Assembly: GCF_014203695.1 (NCBI RefSeq)
Contig: NZ_JACHJO010000012.1
Coordinates: 103,677 to 167,676 of the forward strand
Reading direction: 5' to 3'
Length of the DNA stretch: 64,000 nt
Source: Nocardiopsis algeriensis
Lineage (GTDB): Bacteria > Actinomycetota > Actinomycetes > Streptosporangiales > Streptosporangiaceae
Under the pieces are notes generated by a model. The model was not told the origin of the DNA. It saw only the letters and a list, made by a program, of their open reading frames with translations, and did not search any database. Positions 51,358 through 58,891 of the stretch are shown here, one piece after another. The position numbers and the translations under genes are program-made. The number at the start of each line of letters is the position of its first letter. Position 1 is the stretch's first letter.

Positions 51358-51744
51358 ATGGTGGGTACGGAGAAGCAGCTGGCGGTGCTGCGCAAGCCCT
51401 CGTTCGGGCACGTGGCCACGCTCGGTCCGCACGGGGAACCCCAGGTGAGCCCGGTGTGGATCGACTGGGACGGGGAGTTCCTCGTGTTCAGCCAGACCAC
51501 CACCCGGCAGAAGCTGAAGAACCTCAGGCGGGACAACCGGATCTCCGTCTCGGCGACGGACCCCGACGACCCCTACATGTACGTGGAGGTGCGCGGGGTG
51601 GTGGATCGGGTGGAGGACGACCCGGACAAGTCCTTCATCGACAGGATGGCCAGGAAGTACCTGGGCACCGACTACCCGTGGCACAGCGACGACGAGACCC
51701 GCGTGATCGTCTACGTGCGCCCGGAGAGGTTCGTCGGACGCTGA
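51358..51744 (+). CDS. PPOX-class F420-dependent (flavin-split-barrel) protein
   Basis: This 128-residue split-barrel protein has LRKPSFGHVATLGPHGEPQV, SPVWIDWDGEFLVFSQTTT, RQKLKNLRRDNRISVSATDP and ARKYLGTDYPW, the standard order for actinobacterial PPOX-class F420-dependent reductases. Many act as F420H2-dependent enzymes on quinones, biliverdin or unknown substrates. AGAGGAGGAGG precedes ATG 51358; it is divergent from the alcohol dehydrogenase gene. Confidence 0.9.
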   Translation: MVGTEKQLAVLRKPSFGHVATLGPHGEPQVSPVWIDWDGEFLVFSQTTTRQKLKNLRRDNRISVSATDPDDPYMYVEVRGVVDRVEDDPDKSFIDRMARKYLGTDYPWHSDDETRVIVYVRPERFVGR

Positions 51745-51846
51745 CCCCTCAGGCCCGGGGACCGGAGGGTCTCGGGGGTGATGTCAGGGGCGCTCCAGGG
51801 GCGTTCCCGGATGTGCGGTGCGGTGTCCGGCGGGCAGTGTGGAGGT

Positions 51847-52107
51847 ATGAACCAGAACTTCCAGGGCAAGCGCTTCAGGCGCAGCAACGACAGCCGCATG
51901 CTGACCGGCGTGTGCGGCGGCATCGCCGACTACCTCGGTATCGACGCCACCGTCGTCCGGCTGGTCTTCGTGGTCCTCACGCTCCTCGGTTTCAGCGGGG
52001 TGTTCGTCTACATCCTCGCCTGGCTGATCATGCCGGCCGAGGGCGAGCAGTACTCCCTGCTGGAGGAGATCGTCCGCAGCTTCCAGGGGAAGCCGGGGCA
52101 GAGCTGA
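51847..52107 (+). CDS. PspC-domain membrane protein
   Basis: This 86-residue PspC protein begins KRFRRSNDSRMLTGVCGGIA, continues DYLGIDATVVRLVFVVLTLL and GVFVYILAWLIMPAE, giving one or two membrane segments. PspC proteins sense membrane stress, sometimes through partner kinases; here it is a short stand-alone version. GGAGGT lies just before ATG 51847. A 39-codon reading frame starts at its stop (TGATG). Confidence 0.9.
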   Translation: MNQNFQGKRFRRSNDSRMLTGVCGGIADYLGIDATVVRLVFVVLTLLGFSGVFVYILAWLIMPAEGEQYSLLEEIVRSFQGKPGQS

Positions 52108-52226
52108 TGTGGAGCCTCAGGGCGCACCCGGGATGGAAGAGGCGCGACCTGCCGGCCCCGGGCGGGGACCGCGGGGACGGGCGGCCCCGCGAGGACGGGC
52201 GCGAGCAGGGGCGCCGGGAGCGCTGA
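52107..52226 (+). CDS. possible 39-residue basic peptide coupled to pspC
   Basis: An ATG sharing TGATG with the pspC stop opens a 39-codon frame (MWSLRAHPGWKRRDLPAPGG, then an Arg/Glu/Gly-rich tail ending QGRRER). Its composition is typical of random GC-rich sequence, and the frame runs into a hairpin. It may be a real tail gene or chance. Confidence 0.25.
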   Translation: MWSLRAHPGWKRRDLPAPGGDRGDGRPREDGREQGRRER

Positions 52227-52262
52227 CCTCCGCCGATGGAGGGCGGTGCCGGCGCTCCCGGC
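52213..52262. terminator. bidirectional hairpin between pspC and the MFS gene
   Basis: An 11-bp stem (52213-52223 with 52252-52262) encloses a smaller hairpin around CCGCC...GGCGG. It lies between convergent genes. Confidence 0.6.
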
Positions 52263-52275
52263 GTGGTTCGGGCCG

Positions 52276-53580
52276 TCAGGACGACGCCTCGGTCTCCTCC
52301 ATCATGCGGGCCGTGTCCGCGGCCGTCCGCGACCACTGGACGGCGAGCAGCAGGGCGCAGGAGATGCCCCCGACCCCCGCCGCCACCACGACGGCGCTCG
52401 TCCCGAAGTACTCGGCGGCGGCGCCCGCGATGAGGATCCCGATGCCCTGCACGACCTGGAGCCCGGCGGCGACCAGGCCGAAGGCGAGCGCGCGGCCCTC
52501 CTTGGGGACGCACAGGACGAACGCCGCGTTGGCGACGAACTGGTAGGAGCCCGCGGCGCCGCACAGGATCAGGGCACCCACCATCGCCCACAGCGGCAGG
52601 TCGGTCAGCCACAGCAGCAGCGGGACCGAGGTGAACACGGCGAGCGGGCCGAGCAGCCGGATCCGGGTCGTGGGCGCGACGAGGCGGGTGAGCACGAGAC
52701 CGCCGACCAGTGCGCCGATCGACGAACCCGCCATGATGAGACCGGCGGAGGCCTCACCGCCGCCCGCCTCCGCGGCCAGGGGCGTGGCGAGCCCGTAGGG
52801 GATCATGTACAGGCCGGCGAGCCAGGCCATCAGCGCCAGGGTGCGCAGGTCGGCCCGGCCGAAGACCAGCTTGGCGCCGCCGACGGCCATGGCCAGGAAC
52901 CCGGTGTGCTCCCTGCCCTCGGGGTCGGGTGCCGGACGCGCGCGGACCCCGATCAGCACGATGAGCGCGGACAGCAAGAACAGCACGCCGTTGGACATGA
53001 CGGTCAGGTGGGGGCCGACCAGGCCGACGACGACACCGCCGGCCACCAGGCCGATGAGCATTCCGACCTGGGACGTGAGCTGGATGATGGCGGTGCTGGC
53101 CACGTAGCGCTCGCCCTGGACGATCTCGGTCATCATCGCCGCCCGGGCCGCGGCGAAGGGCAGCGAGGGCAGGACCGAGCAGACGAGCAGTGCCCAGATG
53201 GCCCACACGGGCATTCCGGGGATGCCGATGAGCACGATGAACCCGGCCCGGACGATGTCGCACACGATCATGACCCGGCGCCGGGGGAAGAGGTCGGCCA
53301 GCCCGGAGAGGAAGGGGCCGATGACGGGGGGCAGGAAGGTGACGGCGATGGTGATCCCGGCCGCCAGGGGGGAGCCGGTGAGCTGGAAGACGAGAAGGCT
53401 GGTGGCGATGTTCAGCAGGTTGGCGCCGATCATCGAGAGTGCGTGGGCGAGCCAGACGGCACGGAACTCGCCGATCGACATGACGTCGCGGTAACTGCTG
53501 CGCCAGTCGCCCTGGGGGGTGGACCCCGAGGGCTCGGAGCCCTCGTTGTCAGACGCGTTGTCGAGGCGCGGATTGGCCAT
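52276..53580 (-). CDS. MFS transporter, MefA/enterobactin-exporter-like (EntS type)
   Basis: This 434-residue major facilitator protein has 12 hydrophobic segments after a 35-residue polar head. Motifs include MSIGEFRAVWLAHALSMIG, LSGLADLFPRRRVMIVCD (the A-like loop motif) and AARAAMMTEIVQGERYVAST. The pattern resembles the large MefA/EntS group of macrolide or siderophore exporters. ATG 53578-53580 has GGGAGTG-type sequence upstream. It is a single gene; the exported compound is unknown. Confidence 0.88.
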   Translation of the reverse strand: MANPRLDNASDNEGSEPSGSTPQGDWRSSYRDVMSIGEFRAVWLAHALSMIGANLLNIATSLLVFQLTGSPLAAGITIAVTFLPPVIGPFLSGLADLFPRRRVMIVCDIVRAGFIVLIGIPGMPVWAIWALLVCSVLPSLPFAAARAAMMTEIVQGERYVASTAIIQLTSQVGMLIGLVAGGVVVGLVGPHLTVMSNGVLFLLSALIVLIGVRARPAPDPEGREHTGFLAMAVGGAKLVFGRADLRTLALMAWLAGLYMIPYGLATPLAAEAGGGEASAGLIMAGSSIGALVGGLVLTRLVAPTTRIRLLGPLAVFTSVPLLLWLTDLPLWAMVGALILCGAAGSYQFVANAAFVLCVPKEGRALAFGLVAAGLQVVQGIGILIAGAAAEYFGTSAVVVAAGVGGISCALLLAVQWSRTAADTARMMEETEASS

Positions 53581-53876
53581 CCGGCACTCCCTTACTGTTA
53601 CAGGGTTGAAATCACTCTGTGTCGTGTCTCAATGACCAACCGTCCCGGAATGTGGCCTGGCTCGCAAGCCGTCGCGGCAAATTCGTGTCTGATTCGTTGC
53701 TATGGGTAGTGGAAAAAAGGGAAGGGCGCCAGGGGCGAACGACCTGCGAAAAGGCGCGTTTCCCCAGGTCGGGGCAGTCTCTGCTGGGGCTTCCGGGAAA
53801 TATGTGGACAGGCTTTGTGCGCACTGAGTTCCTGCTTGTGTGCGGAGAGTATTCATCCTGGGTTCGGGAACCGAAA
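53581..53876. other. intergenic region, no gene seen
   Basis: The first 60 bases upstream of the MFS gene are AT-rich with CTGTTACAG (53594-53602), a perfect 9-base palindrome at a promoter-like distance. The rest has no recognised gene. Confidence 0.4.
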
Positions 53877-54227
53877 TCACCCCCAGCCGAGCCGGTGCAG
53901 GCGCTCGTCGTCGATACCGAAGTGATGCGCCACCTCGTGCACCACGGTCACGAGCACTTCCTCGACCACCTCCTCCCGGGTCTCGCAGATCGCGCAGATG
54001 TTGTTCCGGTAGATGAAGATCTGGTCGGGAAGGACGCCGAAATAGGAGTCGCCGCGCTCGGTGAGCGGAATTCCCTCGTACAGGCCGAGGAGGCCCTCCG
54101 GGGACTCCTCCTGGACGGTGATCACCACGTTGTCCATGAGGGCGGCCAGTTCGGCCGGGATCTCGTCCAGGGCGTCGGCGACCAGCTCCTCGAACTCCCT
54201 GCGTGTCAGTTCCACCACGTCTGCCAT
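53877..54227 (-). CDS. minimal zincin metallopeptidase family protein
   Basis: This 116-residue protein of the actinobacterial metallopeptidase (DUF1025-like minimal zincin) family carries the zinc motif HEVAHHFGIDDERL (HExxH with a downstream acidic residue) near the C-terminus. The N-terminal MADVVELTRREFEELVADAL and ITVQEESPEGLLGLYEGIPL parts are family-typical. ATG 54225-54227 has only a weak ribosome site; a longer frame upstream is not family-like. Substrate unknown. It is divergent from a metallophosphoesterase gene. Confidence 0.88.
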   Translation of the reverse strand: MADVVELTRREFEELVADALDEIPAELAALMDNVVITVQEESPEGLLGLYEGIPLTERGDSYFGVLPDQIFIYRNNICAICETREEVVEEVLVTVVHEVAHHFGIDDERLHRLGWG

Positions 54228-54312
54228 TGTGCTGCCTGGCCGGTTCGGGCGGTAGCGGCCTGTGGAAACAATGTGAGGAGAGGCGACATAACACTCTGGA
54301 TGGGGAGGAAAC

Positions 54313-55872
54313 ATGGGGAACGGTCCCCGTCAGCGGCATGATGGGGGAGTGTTCTCTTGGGAAGCGATCCGCGGGTACGACTACCGGGGGGCGGCCGGAC
54401 GCCTCCGGGGGCGCCTGGCGCGGCTGCGCCGGGGCCGGGCCTGGAGGTGGACGTGCGTCGCCGCCGCGGGCCTGGTCGGCGGATGGCTCGGCCTGGCCCT
54501 CGCCGGCCAGGTCGTCACCCCCATCGGGCCGGCCGACGTCACTCTCACGCTGAGCCCGCAGTGGCACGGTGAGACCGTCGTCGACGTCGCGCCCCTGGGA
54601 CGGCTCGCCTTCGACACCCATGGTGCCCCGCTGCGCCTGGAGGCGACGATCACCGACATCCGCCTCTCCGCCGCCCAGGAGATGTTCGCCGACCCCGAGG
54701 CCATCAACCGGATGGCCGCCGGGATCGGCGCCGACCTGAAAGCGGGAGTCATCGCCCTCGTCGTGCGCGCGCTGGTCGCCGCCGGGGTCGGCGCGGCCCT
54801 GATGGGGCTGCTGCTGTTCCGCAGCGTGTGGCGCGCCCTCGGCAGCGCGGCCGTCTCCCTGGCGGTGCTGGCCGGCTCGGGGCTCCTCGCCGTCAACACC
54901 TTCAACCCCAGCGCGATCGCCGAGCCCCGGTACACCGGTCTGATCGCGGGAGCCCCGCAGGTGGTGGGCAGCGCGGAGGAGGTCGTGGGCAGGTTCAGCG
55001 AGTACCAGGAGCAGCTCGCCGGGCTGGTGGGCAATGTCTCCATGCTCTACGAGGCCACGTCCACCCTGCCGGTCTACGACGAGGACGAGACGGTCGTCCG
55101 GGCGCTGCACGTGTCCGACATCCAGCTCAACCCGGCGTCGTGGAGCATCATCCGCACCCTCATGGACCAGTACGGGGTCGACCTGATCCTGGACTCGGGC
55201 GACCTCACCGACCGCGGCAGCGCGGCGGAGGACGCCTTCGCCGACGAGATCGGCAAGCTGGACGTCCCCTACGTGTGGGTGCGGGGACAGCACGACTCCG
55301 CCGGAACCCAGCGCGCCGTGGCCGCCCAACCGAACGCGGTCGTGCTCGACGACGAGGTCCGCGAGGTGGCGGGCCTCACCGTCTACGGCGCGGGCGATCC
55401 GCGCTTCACCCCGGACGCGACACGGCTCAACCCGACGGCCGAGGGCGTGGCGGCCCTCGGCGAGGAGCAGGCGGAGGAACTGGCCGACTCCGGCGACGAG
55501 GTCGACGTGGTCCTGATGCACACCCGCACGCAGGCGAACGCCTTCGACGGCATGGTGCCCCTCGTGCTGACCGGAGACGAGCACCTGCGCTCCACGGAGC
55601 TCTCCTCCCTGGGCACGCGCTTCCTCATCCAGGGCTCCACCGGCGGCGCGGGACTGAGCGGCCTCGACCACGGCAGCGGCCGCCCCACCCCGTACCAGGC
55701 GTCGGTGCTGTACTTCGACGCGGAGACCGGCCGTCTCCAGGCCCGCGACGACATCGACCTGGGCGGCCTCGGCCTGACGTCGGCCCAGGTGGAGCGCCAC
55801 ATCGAGGCGGACCCCGACCGCCCGGTCGGCGAGTCGGAGGAGGAGCCGTCCGAGGAGGCCCCGACCGACTGA
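54313..55872 (+). CDS. membrane-anchored metallophosphoesterase
   Basis: This 519-residue protein has a basic N-terminus, one helix (about residues 48-66), an outer loop, two further helices (about 148-205) and a C-terminal calcineurin-like phosphoesterase domain. Metal-binding motifs are LHVSDIQLN (DxH-like, H before D), DSGDLTDRG (GD), GQHDSAGT (in place of GNHD) and MHTRTQ with a late histidine. GGGAGGAA precedes ATG 54313; GTG 54349 is an alternative. The C-terminus is acidic. The GNHD asparagine is Q, an unusual change. Probably acts outside the cell on a phosphoester. Confidence 0.87.
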   Translation: MGNGPRQRHDGGVFSWEAIRGYDYRGAAGRLRGRLARLRRGRAWRWTCVAAAGLVGGWLGLALAGQVVTPIGPADVTLTLSPQWHGETVVDVAPLGRLAFDTHGAPLRLEATITDIRLSAAQEMFADPEAINRMAAGIGADLKAGVIALVVRALVAAGVGAALMGLLLFRSVWRALGSAAVSLAVLAGSGLLAVNTFNPSAIAEPRYTGLIAGAPQVVGSAEEVVGRFSEYQEQLAGLVGNVSMLYEATSTLPVYDEDETVVRALHVSDIQLNPASWSIIRTLMDQYGVDLILDSGDLTDRGSAAEDAFADEIGKLDVPYVWVRGQHDSAGTQRAVAAQPNAVVLDDEVREVAGLTVYGAGDPRFTPDATRLNPTAEGVAALGEEQAEELADSGDEVDVVLMHTRTQANAFDGMVPLVLTGDEHLRSTELSSLGTRFLIQGSTGGAGLSGLDHGSGRPTPYQASVLYFDAETGRLQARDDIDLGGLGLTSAQVERHIEADPDRPVGESEEEPSEEAPTD

Positions 55873-55919
55873 CGCGGCGCGGGAGGGGTGGGGCGGGGGC
55901 GGACGGGGCTCGATCTGCG

Positions 55920-55980
55920 CGTGATCTTGCTCCTGGTGGCAGCGTCGGTCGTCGACCGTGCCACCAGGAGCAAGATCACG
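55920..55980. repeat. 22-bp perfect inverted repeat with structured centre
   Basis: Arms 55920-55941 and 55959-55980 are exact reverse complements (arm begins CGTGATCTTG, ends GGTGGCA). The 17-base centre can form a second small stem (CGGTC/GACCG). It lies 48 bases after the metallophosphoesterase stop. It may be a terminator but is longer and less GC-rich than the others here and may be a dispersed palindromic repeat. Confidence 0.9.
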
Positions 55981-56100
55981 GCGGGTCTCCCGGGCCGGCT
56001 CTCCGGGAGGATCCCCGCAGGCGGAGAGGGATCCGACACCTCCGGGGAATCCCCTTTGGTGTTGGTGGTGTTCCTCCCCTATGCTTGGTCTGTCACACGG

Positions 56101-56173
56101 GCCCCCATCGTCTAGCGGCCTAGGACGCCGCCCTTTCAAGGCGGTAGCGCGGGTTCGAATCCCGTTGGGGGTA
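56101..56173 (+). tRNA. tRNA-Glu (anticodon TTC)
   Basis: A 73-nt cloverleaf with acceptor GCCCCCA/TGGGGGT, anticodon stem CCGCC/GGCGG with loop CTTTCAA, and T arm GCGGG-TTCGAAT-CCCGT. CCA is not encoded. First of three clustered tRNA genes. Confidence 0.97.
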
Positions 56174-56257
56174 CGAAGCGGTTCAACCACTGTCGGACGT
56201 CTGGCAGAATGGAAACCGCAACGGAGCACGAGGCCGAAAACCTGGTGCGACAAGCAA

Positions 56258-56332
56258 GGTCCTGTGGAGCAGTTAGGAGTGCTCGCCACCCTGTCAAGGT
56301 GGAGGCCGCGGGTTCAAATCCCGTCAGGACCG
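56258..56332 (+). tRNA. tRNA-Asp (anticodon GTC)
   Basis: A 75-nt cloverleaf: acceptor GGTCCTG/CAGGACC, anticodon stem CCACC/GGTGG with loop CTGTCAA, T arm GCGGG-TTCAAAT-CCCGT, discriminator G. Confidence 0.97.
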
Positions 56333-56355
56333 CCGTCGCCGGCAACGGCGAACGC

Positions 56356-56429
56356 GGCTAGGTAGCTCAGTTGGTACGAGCGTCCGCCTGAAAAGCGGAA
56401 GGTCGGCGGTTCGACCCCGCCCCTAGCCA
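56356..56429 (+). tRNA. tRNA-Phe (anticodon GAA)
   Basis: A 74-nt cloverleaf: acceptor GGCTAGG/CCTAGCC, anticodon stem TCCGC/GCGGA with loop CTGAAAA, T arm GGCGG-TTCGACC-CCGCC. Its 3' half from base 56384 plus the downstream terminator is duplicated at 63069-63208, marking it as an integration site. Confidence 0.97.
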
Positions 56430-56524
56430 CACATACTGAGCAGTACCGACGCCCGGAAGCCTTTGGCTCCGGGCGTTTTTGGTGTCACCACGGCGGTAGG
56501 CGCGCCCCGGACAGCTGTGCGGGC
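56384..56524 (+). repeat. left copy of a 141-bp direct repeat (tRNA-Phe 3' part plus terminator)
   Basis: This copy runs from the anticodon stem of tRNA-Phe to 95 bases beyond the gene. By eye it differs from the copy at 63069-63208 by about ten substitutions and one indel. It is the intact end, keeping a functional tRNA. Confidence 0.9.
56451..56480 (+). terminator. terminator of the tRNA cluster
   Basis: A 10-bp stem (GCCCGG-A-AGCC with GGCT-CCGGGC, 56451-56474) with a TTT loop is followed by GTTTTT, a classical intrinsic terminator. Confidence 0.9.
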
Positions 56525-56767
56525 TTCTTTTCGCTCCCGTGGGCGCAGGCGAAGAGTGTGTGGTGGATCGCGCCCCTCCGCAGCAGGGGGCCGGAGGACC
56601 GTGCTGCCCACCGCACACCGATCGTCATGGCCTCGCCTGGTGGATGCGGTGCGGTGGGCGCCTGGGAGACGTTGTAAAACGCGGTGTTTCCCTGCTGTCC
56701 CCGGCGCTGCCCGGGGTGGTCTCGGCCGCCCCGGACAGGTAGAGTCATCGGCGGATGAGTACGCGGA

Positions 56768-56795
56768 AGGCCCCGGGGGATCACCCCCGGGGCCT
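56768..56795 (-). terminator. hairpin terminator after the DUF397 gene
   Basis: A perfect 12-bp stem (56768-56779 with 56784-56795) with loop ATCA lies 18 bases past the stop at 56814. The 240 bases between here and the tRNA-Phe repeat hold no recognised gene. Confidence 0.75.
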
Positions 56796-56813
56796 CTCTG
56801 CTGCCTGGACCCT

Positions 56814-56999
56814 CTACCGGCGCACGGCACCCAGCAGCGCCGACCACTCCGCCCCCGGGATCGTGAAGTGCCCCAGCTCGGGGTTCTGGGAGTCGCGGAC
56901 GGCCGCGTCGCCGCCGGGCAGGTCGGCGACCTCCACACAGTTCTGCGGGTTGCTGTAGCTGCTCTTGCGGAACTGCAAATCGCTTTCGGATGAGTACAT
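56814..56999 (-). CDS. DUF397 protein
   Basis: This 61-residue DUF397 protein shows the family core QFRKSSYSNPQNCVEVADLP and GAAVRDSQNPELGHFTIPGA-like sequence ending in EWSALLGAVR. DUF397 proteins accompany XRE/DUF5753 regulators in actinobacteria (BldB/WhiJ-type pairs) and probably act with them in development or secondary metabolism. ATG 56997-56999 lies 8 bases after the stop of such a regulator. Confidence 0.93.
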   Translation of the reverse strand: MYSSESDLQFRKSSYSNPQNCVEVADLPGGDAAVRDSQNPELGHFTIPGAEWSALLGAVRR

Positions 57000-57007
57000 G
57001 CTGTCTC

Positions 57008-57856
57008 CTAGCTGATCAGGGACCGTAGGTAGGCACCTACGCTGTCCGGATCCATCGCCTTCGCCGTGAGCCGGTCGAACAGCGCCCGGTACCGATCGAT
57101 CTCCGGTGGCTTGTCGAGATACAGGCCATCAGTGTCCGTCTCCAGAAACACCGTCGCCATCCCCGGGCCTGCAGGGTCGTCATGCTCCAGGATGGCGAAC
57201 GGACCGCCCATCCCGGGGTGCAACCCCAGACGTTCGGACCGGAGAATCTGAATCGTGACCGAGTTTGTGTCCTCGGCCAGATCAGCGAGGTGCCCCACCT
57301 GCCGGTGGTAGAGAGACGTGTCGGTCGCCGCGAGGAGCCTGACGGCGTGCTCGTCGATGATCGCCCACACCTCGGGCGGGTCCTCGCGGGTGAGGAGCTC
57401 CTGCCGGTGCGCGCGTGCCTCAACCACTCGGGCGACCGCGTCCGGGTCGCGGATGAGGGTCGCTTGTGCGACCGCAGCGGCGTACTCGGGGAGCTGGAGC
57501 AGGCCGGGGATGAACTGGGGCTCCCACAGTCGAAGCCGGGTCGCCCCGGCCTCCAGAGCGGTGTACGCGCCAGTGAGGACGTCATCGTAGCGGGCCCACC
57601 AGCCTCGGTGCCGGGACTGCCGGGTGAGGTCGAGGATGGCGTCGCGCTCGCGCGTGTCGGTGACGCCGTACAGCTCCAGGAGAAGCCTGATGTCGGTCAC
57701 GGCCGGATGCTTTGAGCGGCCAGTCTCGATGTTGGAGATTTTCGTAGTGGACCACTCCAGAGCCGCGGCGGCCTGCTCTGCGGTCATGCCCGCGGACAGG
57801 CGCTTTGCTCGCATCTGCGCGGACAGCTGGCGTCTGGCGACTGGTGGGCTGCTCAC
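57008..57856 (-). CDS. XRE-family regulator with DUF5753 domain
   Basis: This 282-residue regulator has an N-terminal helix-turn-helix (residues about 8-65: RLSAGMTAEQAAAALEWSTT, KISNIETGR) and a DUF5753 effector domain (YTALEAGATRLRLWEPQFIP, GLLQLPEYAAAV, RQELLTREDPPEVWAIIDEH). GTG 57854-57856 has AGGAGG 6 bases upstream; an earlier in-frame start lacks one. With the DUF397 gene it forms a WhiJ/AbaA-like pair. Confidence 0.93.
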   Translation of the reverse strand: MSSPPVARRQLSAQMRAKRLSAGMTAEQAAAALEWSTTKISNIETGRSKHPAVTDIRLLLELYGVTDTRERDAILDLTRQSRHRGWWARYDDVLTGAYTALEAGATRLRLWEPQFIPGLLQLPEYAAAVAQATLIRDPDAVARVVEARAHRQELLTREDPPEVWAIIDEHAVRLLAATDTSLYHRQVGHLADLAEDTNSVTIQILRSERLGLHPGMGGPFAILEHDDPAGPGMATVFLETDTDGLYLDKPPEIDRYRALFDRLTAKAMDPDSVGAYLRSLIS

Positions 57857-58054
57857 GTCGACCTCCTGTAGGGACGTCGCTGATCGTATCGCCGATGATC
57901 CGGAACTGGGCATTTCGCAACTCCTCTATCGAAACACTCTCTATGGCGGTTATCGTTCTGGGTCTTGCGAATCGAAAGTTTTAAATACAGCATGGGCACT
58001 GTACTCATCCGCGCCGCCCTCATCCAGCGGCATCCGAGATCGAGGAGGCGCCTC

Positions 58055-58207
58055 GTGCGCTACCCGACCGCGCGCCGTACCCGCTCCGCCCGGGTCCGCC
58101 GCTACGCGCAGAACCCCCTCCCCCCGGCGGCGGCCGTCCCCGGCCCGCTGCTGTGGCCGGCGGCCCAGGGCCGCCACCACCGTCCCGCCGGGGAGGTGGC
58201 GGCATGA
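58055..58207 (+). CDS. small Arg-rich protein, 50 residues
   Basis: GTG 58055 has GGAGG 6 bases upstream and opens a 50-codon frame whose stop shares ATGA with the next gene. The product begins VRYPTARRTRSARVRRYAQN and continues Pro/Ala-rich. No family recognised. The ribosome site and coupling argue that it is translated; divergent neighbours of XRE/DUF397 pairs often include such small proteins. Confidence 0.5.
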   Translation: MRYPTARRTRSARVRRYAQNPLPPAAAVPGPLLWPAAQGRHHRPAGEVAA

Positions 58208-58527
58208 TCTGGCGACCGACCCCCACCTGTCGGGAAGAGGCCCGGACCCCCCAGGGGCGGCCCTGTGTCTGCTGGCTGGACCGCGGCCACGACGGCGACC
58301 ACGAGGACGCGGCCGGGTACCGGTGGGAGCCGCCGGGCGTGGCGCTGCGGCGCCTGCGCGACACCTGGGGCGGCACCCACCGGATCGCGTGGACCGGGAC
58401 CCTGTGGATCGCCACGGCGCGGAGCCAGGCCGCGCCCTGGAGGACCGAGATCGAACCGACCCCGGCTCAGCTGGAGGACCGCCTCCGCCACAGGGGCAGC
58501 CCCCCGACCATCCCCGCCCCCCGATGA
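58204..58527 (+). CDS. hypothetical protein, 107 residues
   Basis: ATG 58204 is preceded by GGAGG and overlaps the previous stop. The protein begins MIWRPTPTCREEARTPQGRP, has a CVCWLDRGHDGDHEDAAGYRW segment (Cys/His pair C-x-C...H-x4-H suggests a small metal site), then a tryptophan-rich strand part. No family is recognised. It is probably translated with the preceding small gene. Confidence 0.55.
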   Translation: MIWRPTPTCREEARTPQGRPCVCWLDRGHDGDHEDAAGYRWEPPGVALRRLRDTWGGTHRIAWTGTLWIATARSQAAPWRTEIEPTPAQLEDRLRHRGSPPTIPAPR

Positions 58528-58610
58528 CCCGCACCTTCAGGTGCATCCCAGGGGCCCAGGCGGCAGGGGAGCCGCCGGGCCCCACCCCCCGGCAGGGAGA
58601 CCCGGGGGGA

Positions 58611-58730
58611 GGGGCTATCCCTCTGCTGCGGGAGGGATAGTCCCCACAATCCCCCGCGCGCCCGGGTGAGCCCCGGCCCCGGGCGCGCGGGACCCACTTC
58701 CGCGCCGGTCCGGTTGTGCCGGCGCGGAAG
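58611..58730. terminator. three consecutive hairpins in a 364-base gene-free region
   Basis: Hairpin 1 is at 58611-58645 (13-bp stem, one bulge), hairpin 2 at 58653-58691 (perfect 14-bp stem), hairpin 3 at 58697-58730 (perfect 12-bp stem). They lie within 58528-58891, between convergent genes; more structure than one terminator needs. Confidence 0.75.
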
Positions 58731-58891
58731 CGCACCGTGGGGGAGTGGAGACCCCCGCGGCGCGGGGGCGCCCCGATGAGGGACAGGGGGCGCCCCGCTC
58801 ACACCCCCTCGCGGCTCCTACGTCACTGGGGAGCAGGGAGGGTGCCGCGCTCCGGGACAGGGACCGGGGAGGCAGCGGGGCCGCCTGCTCC

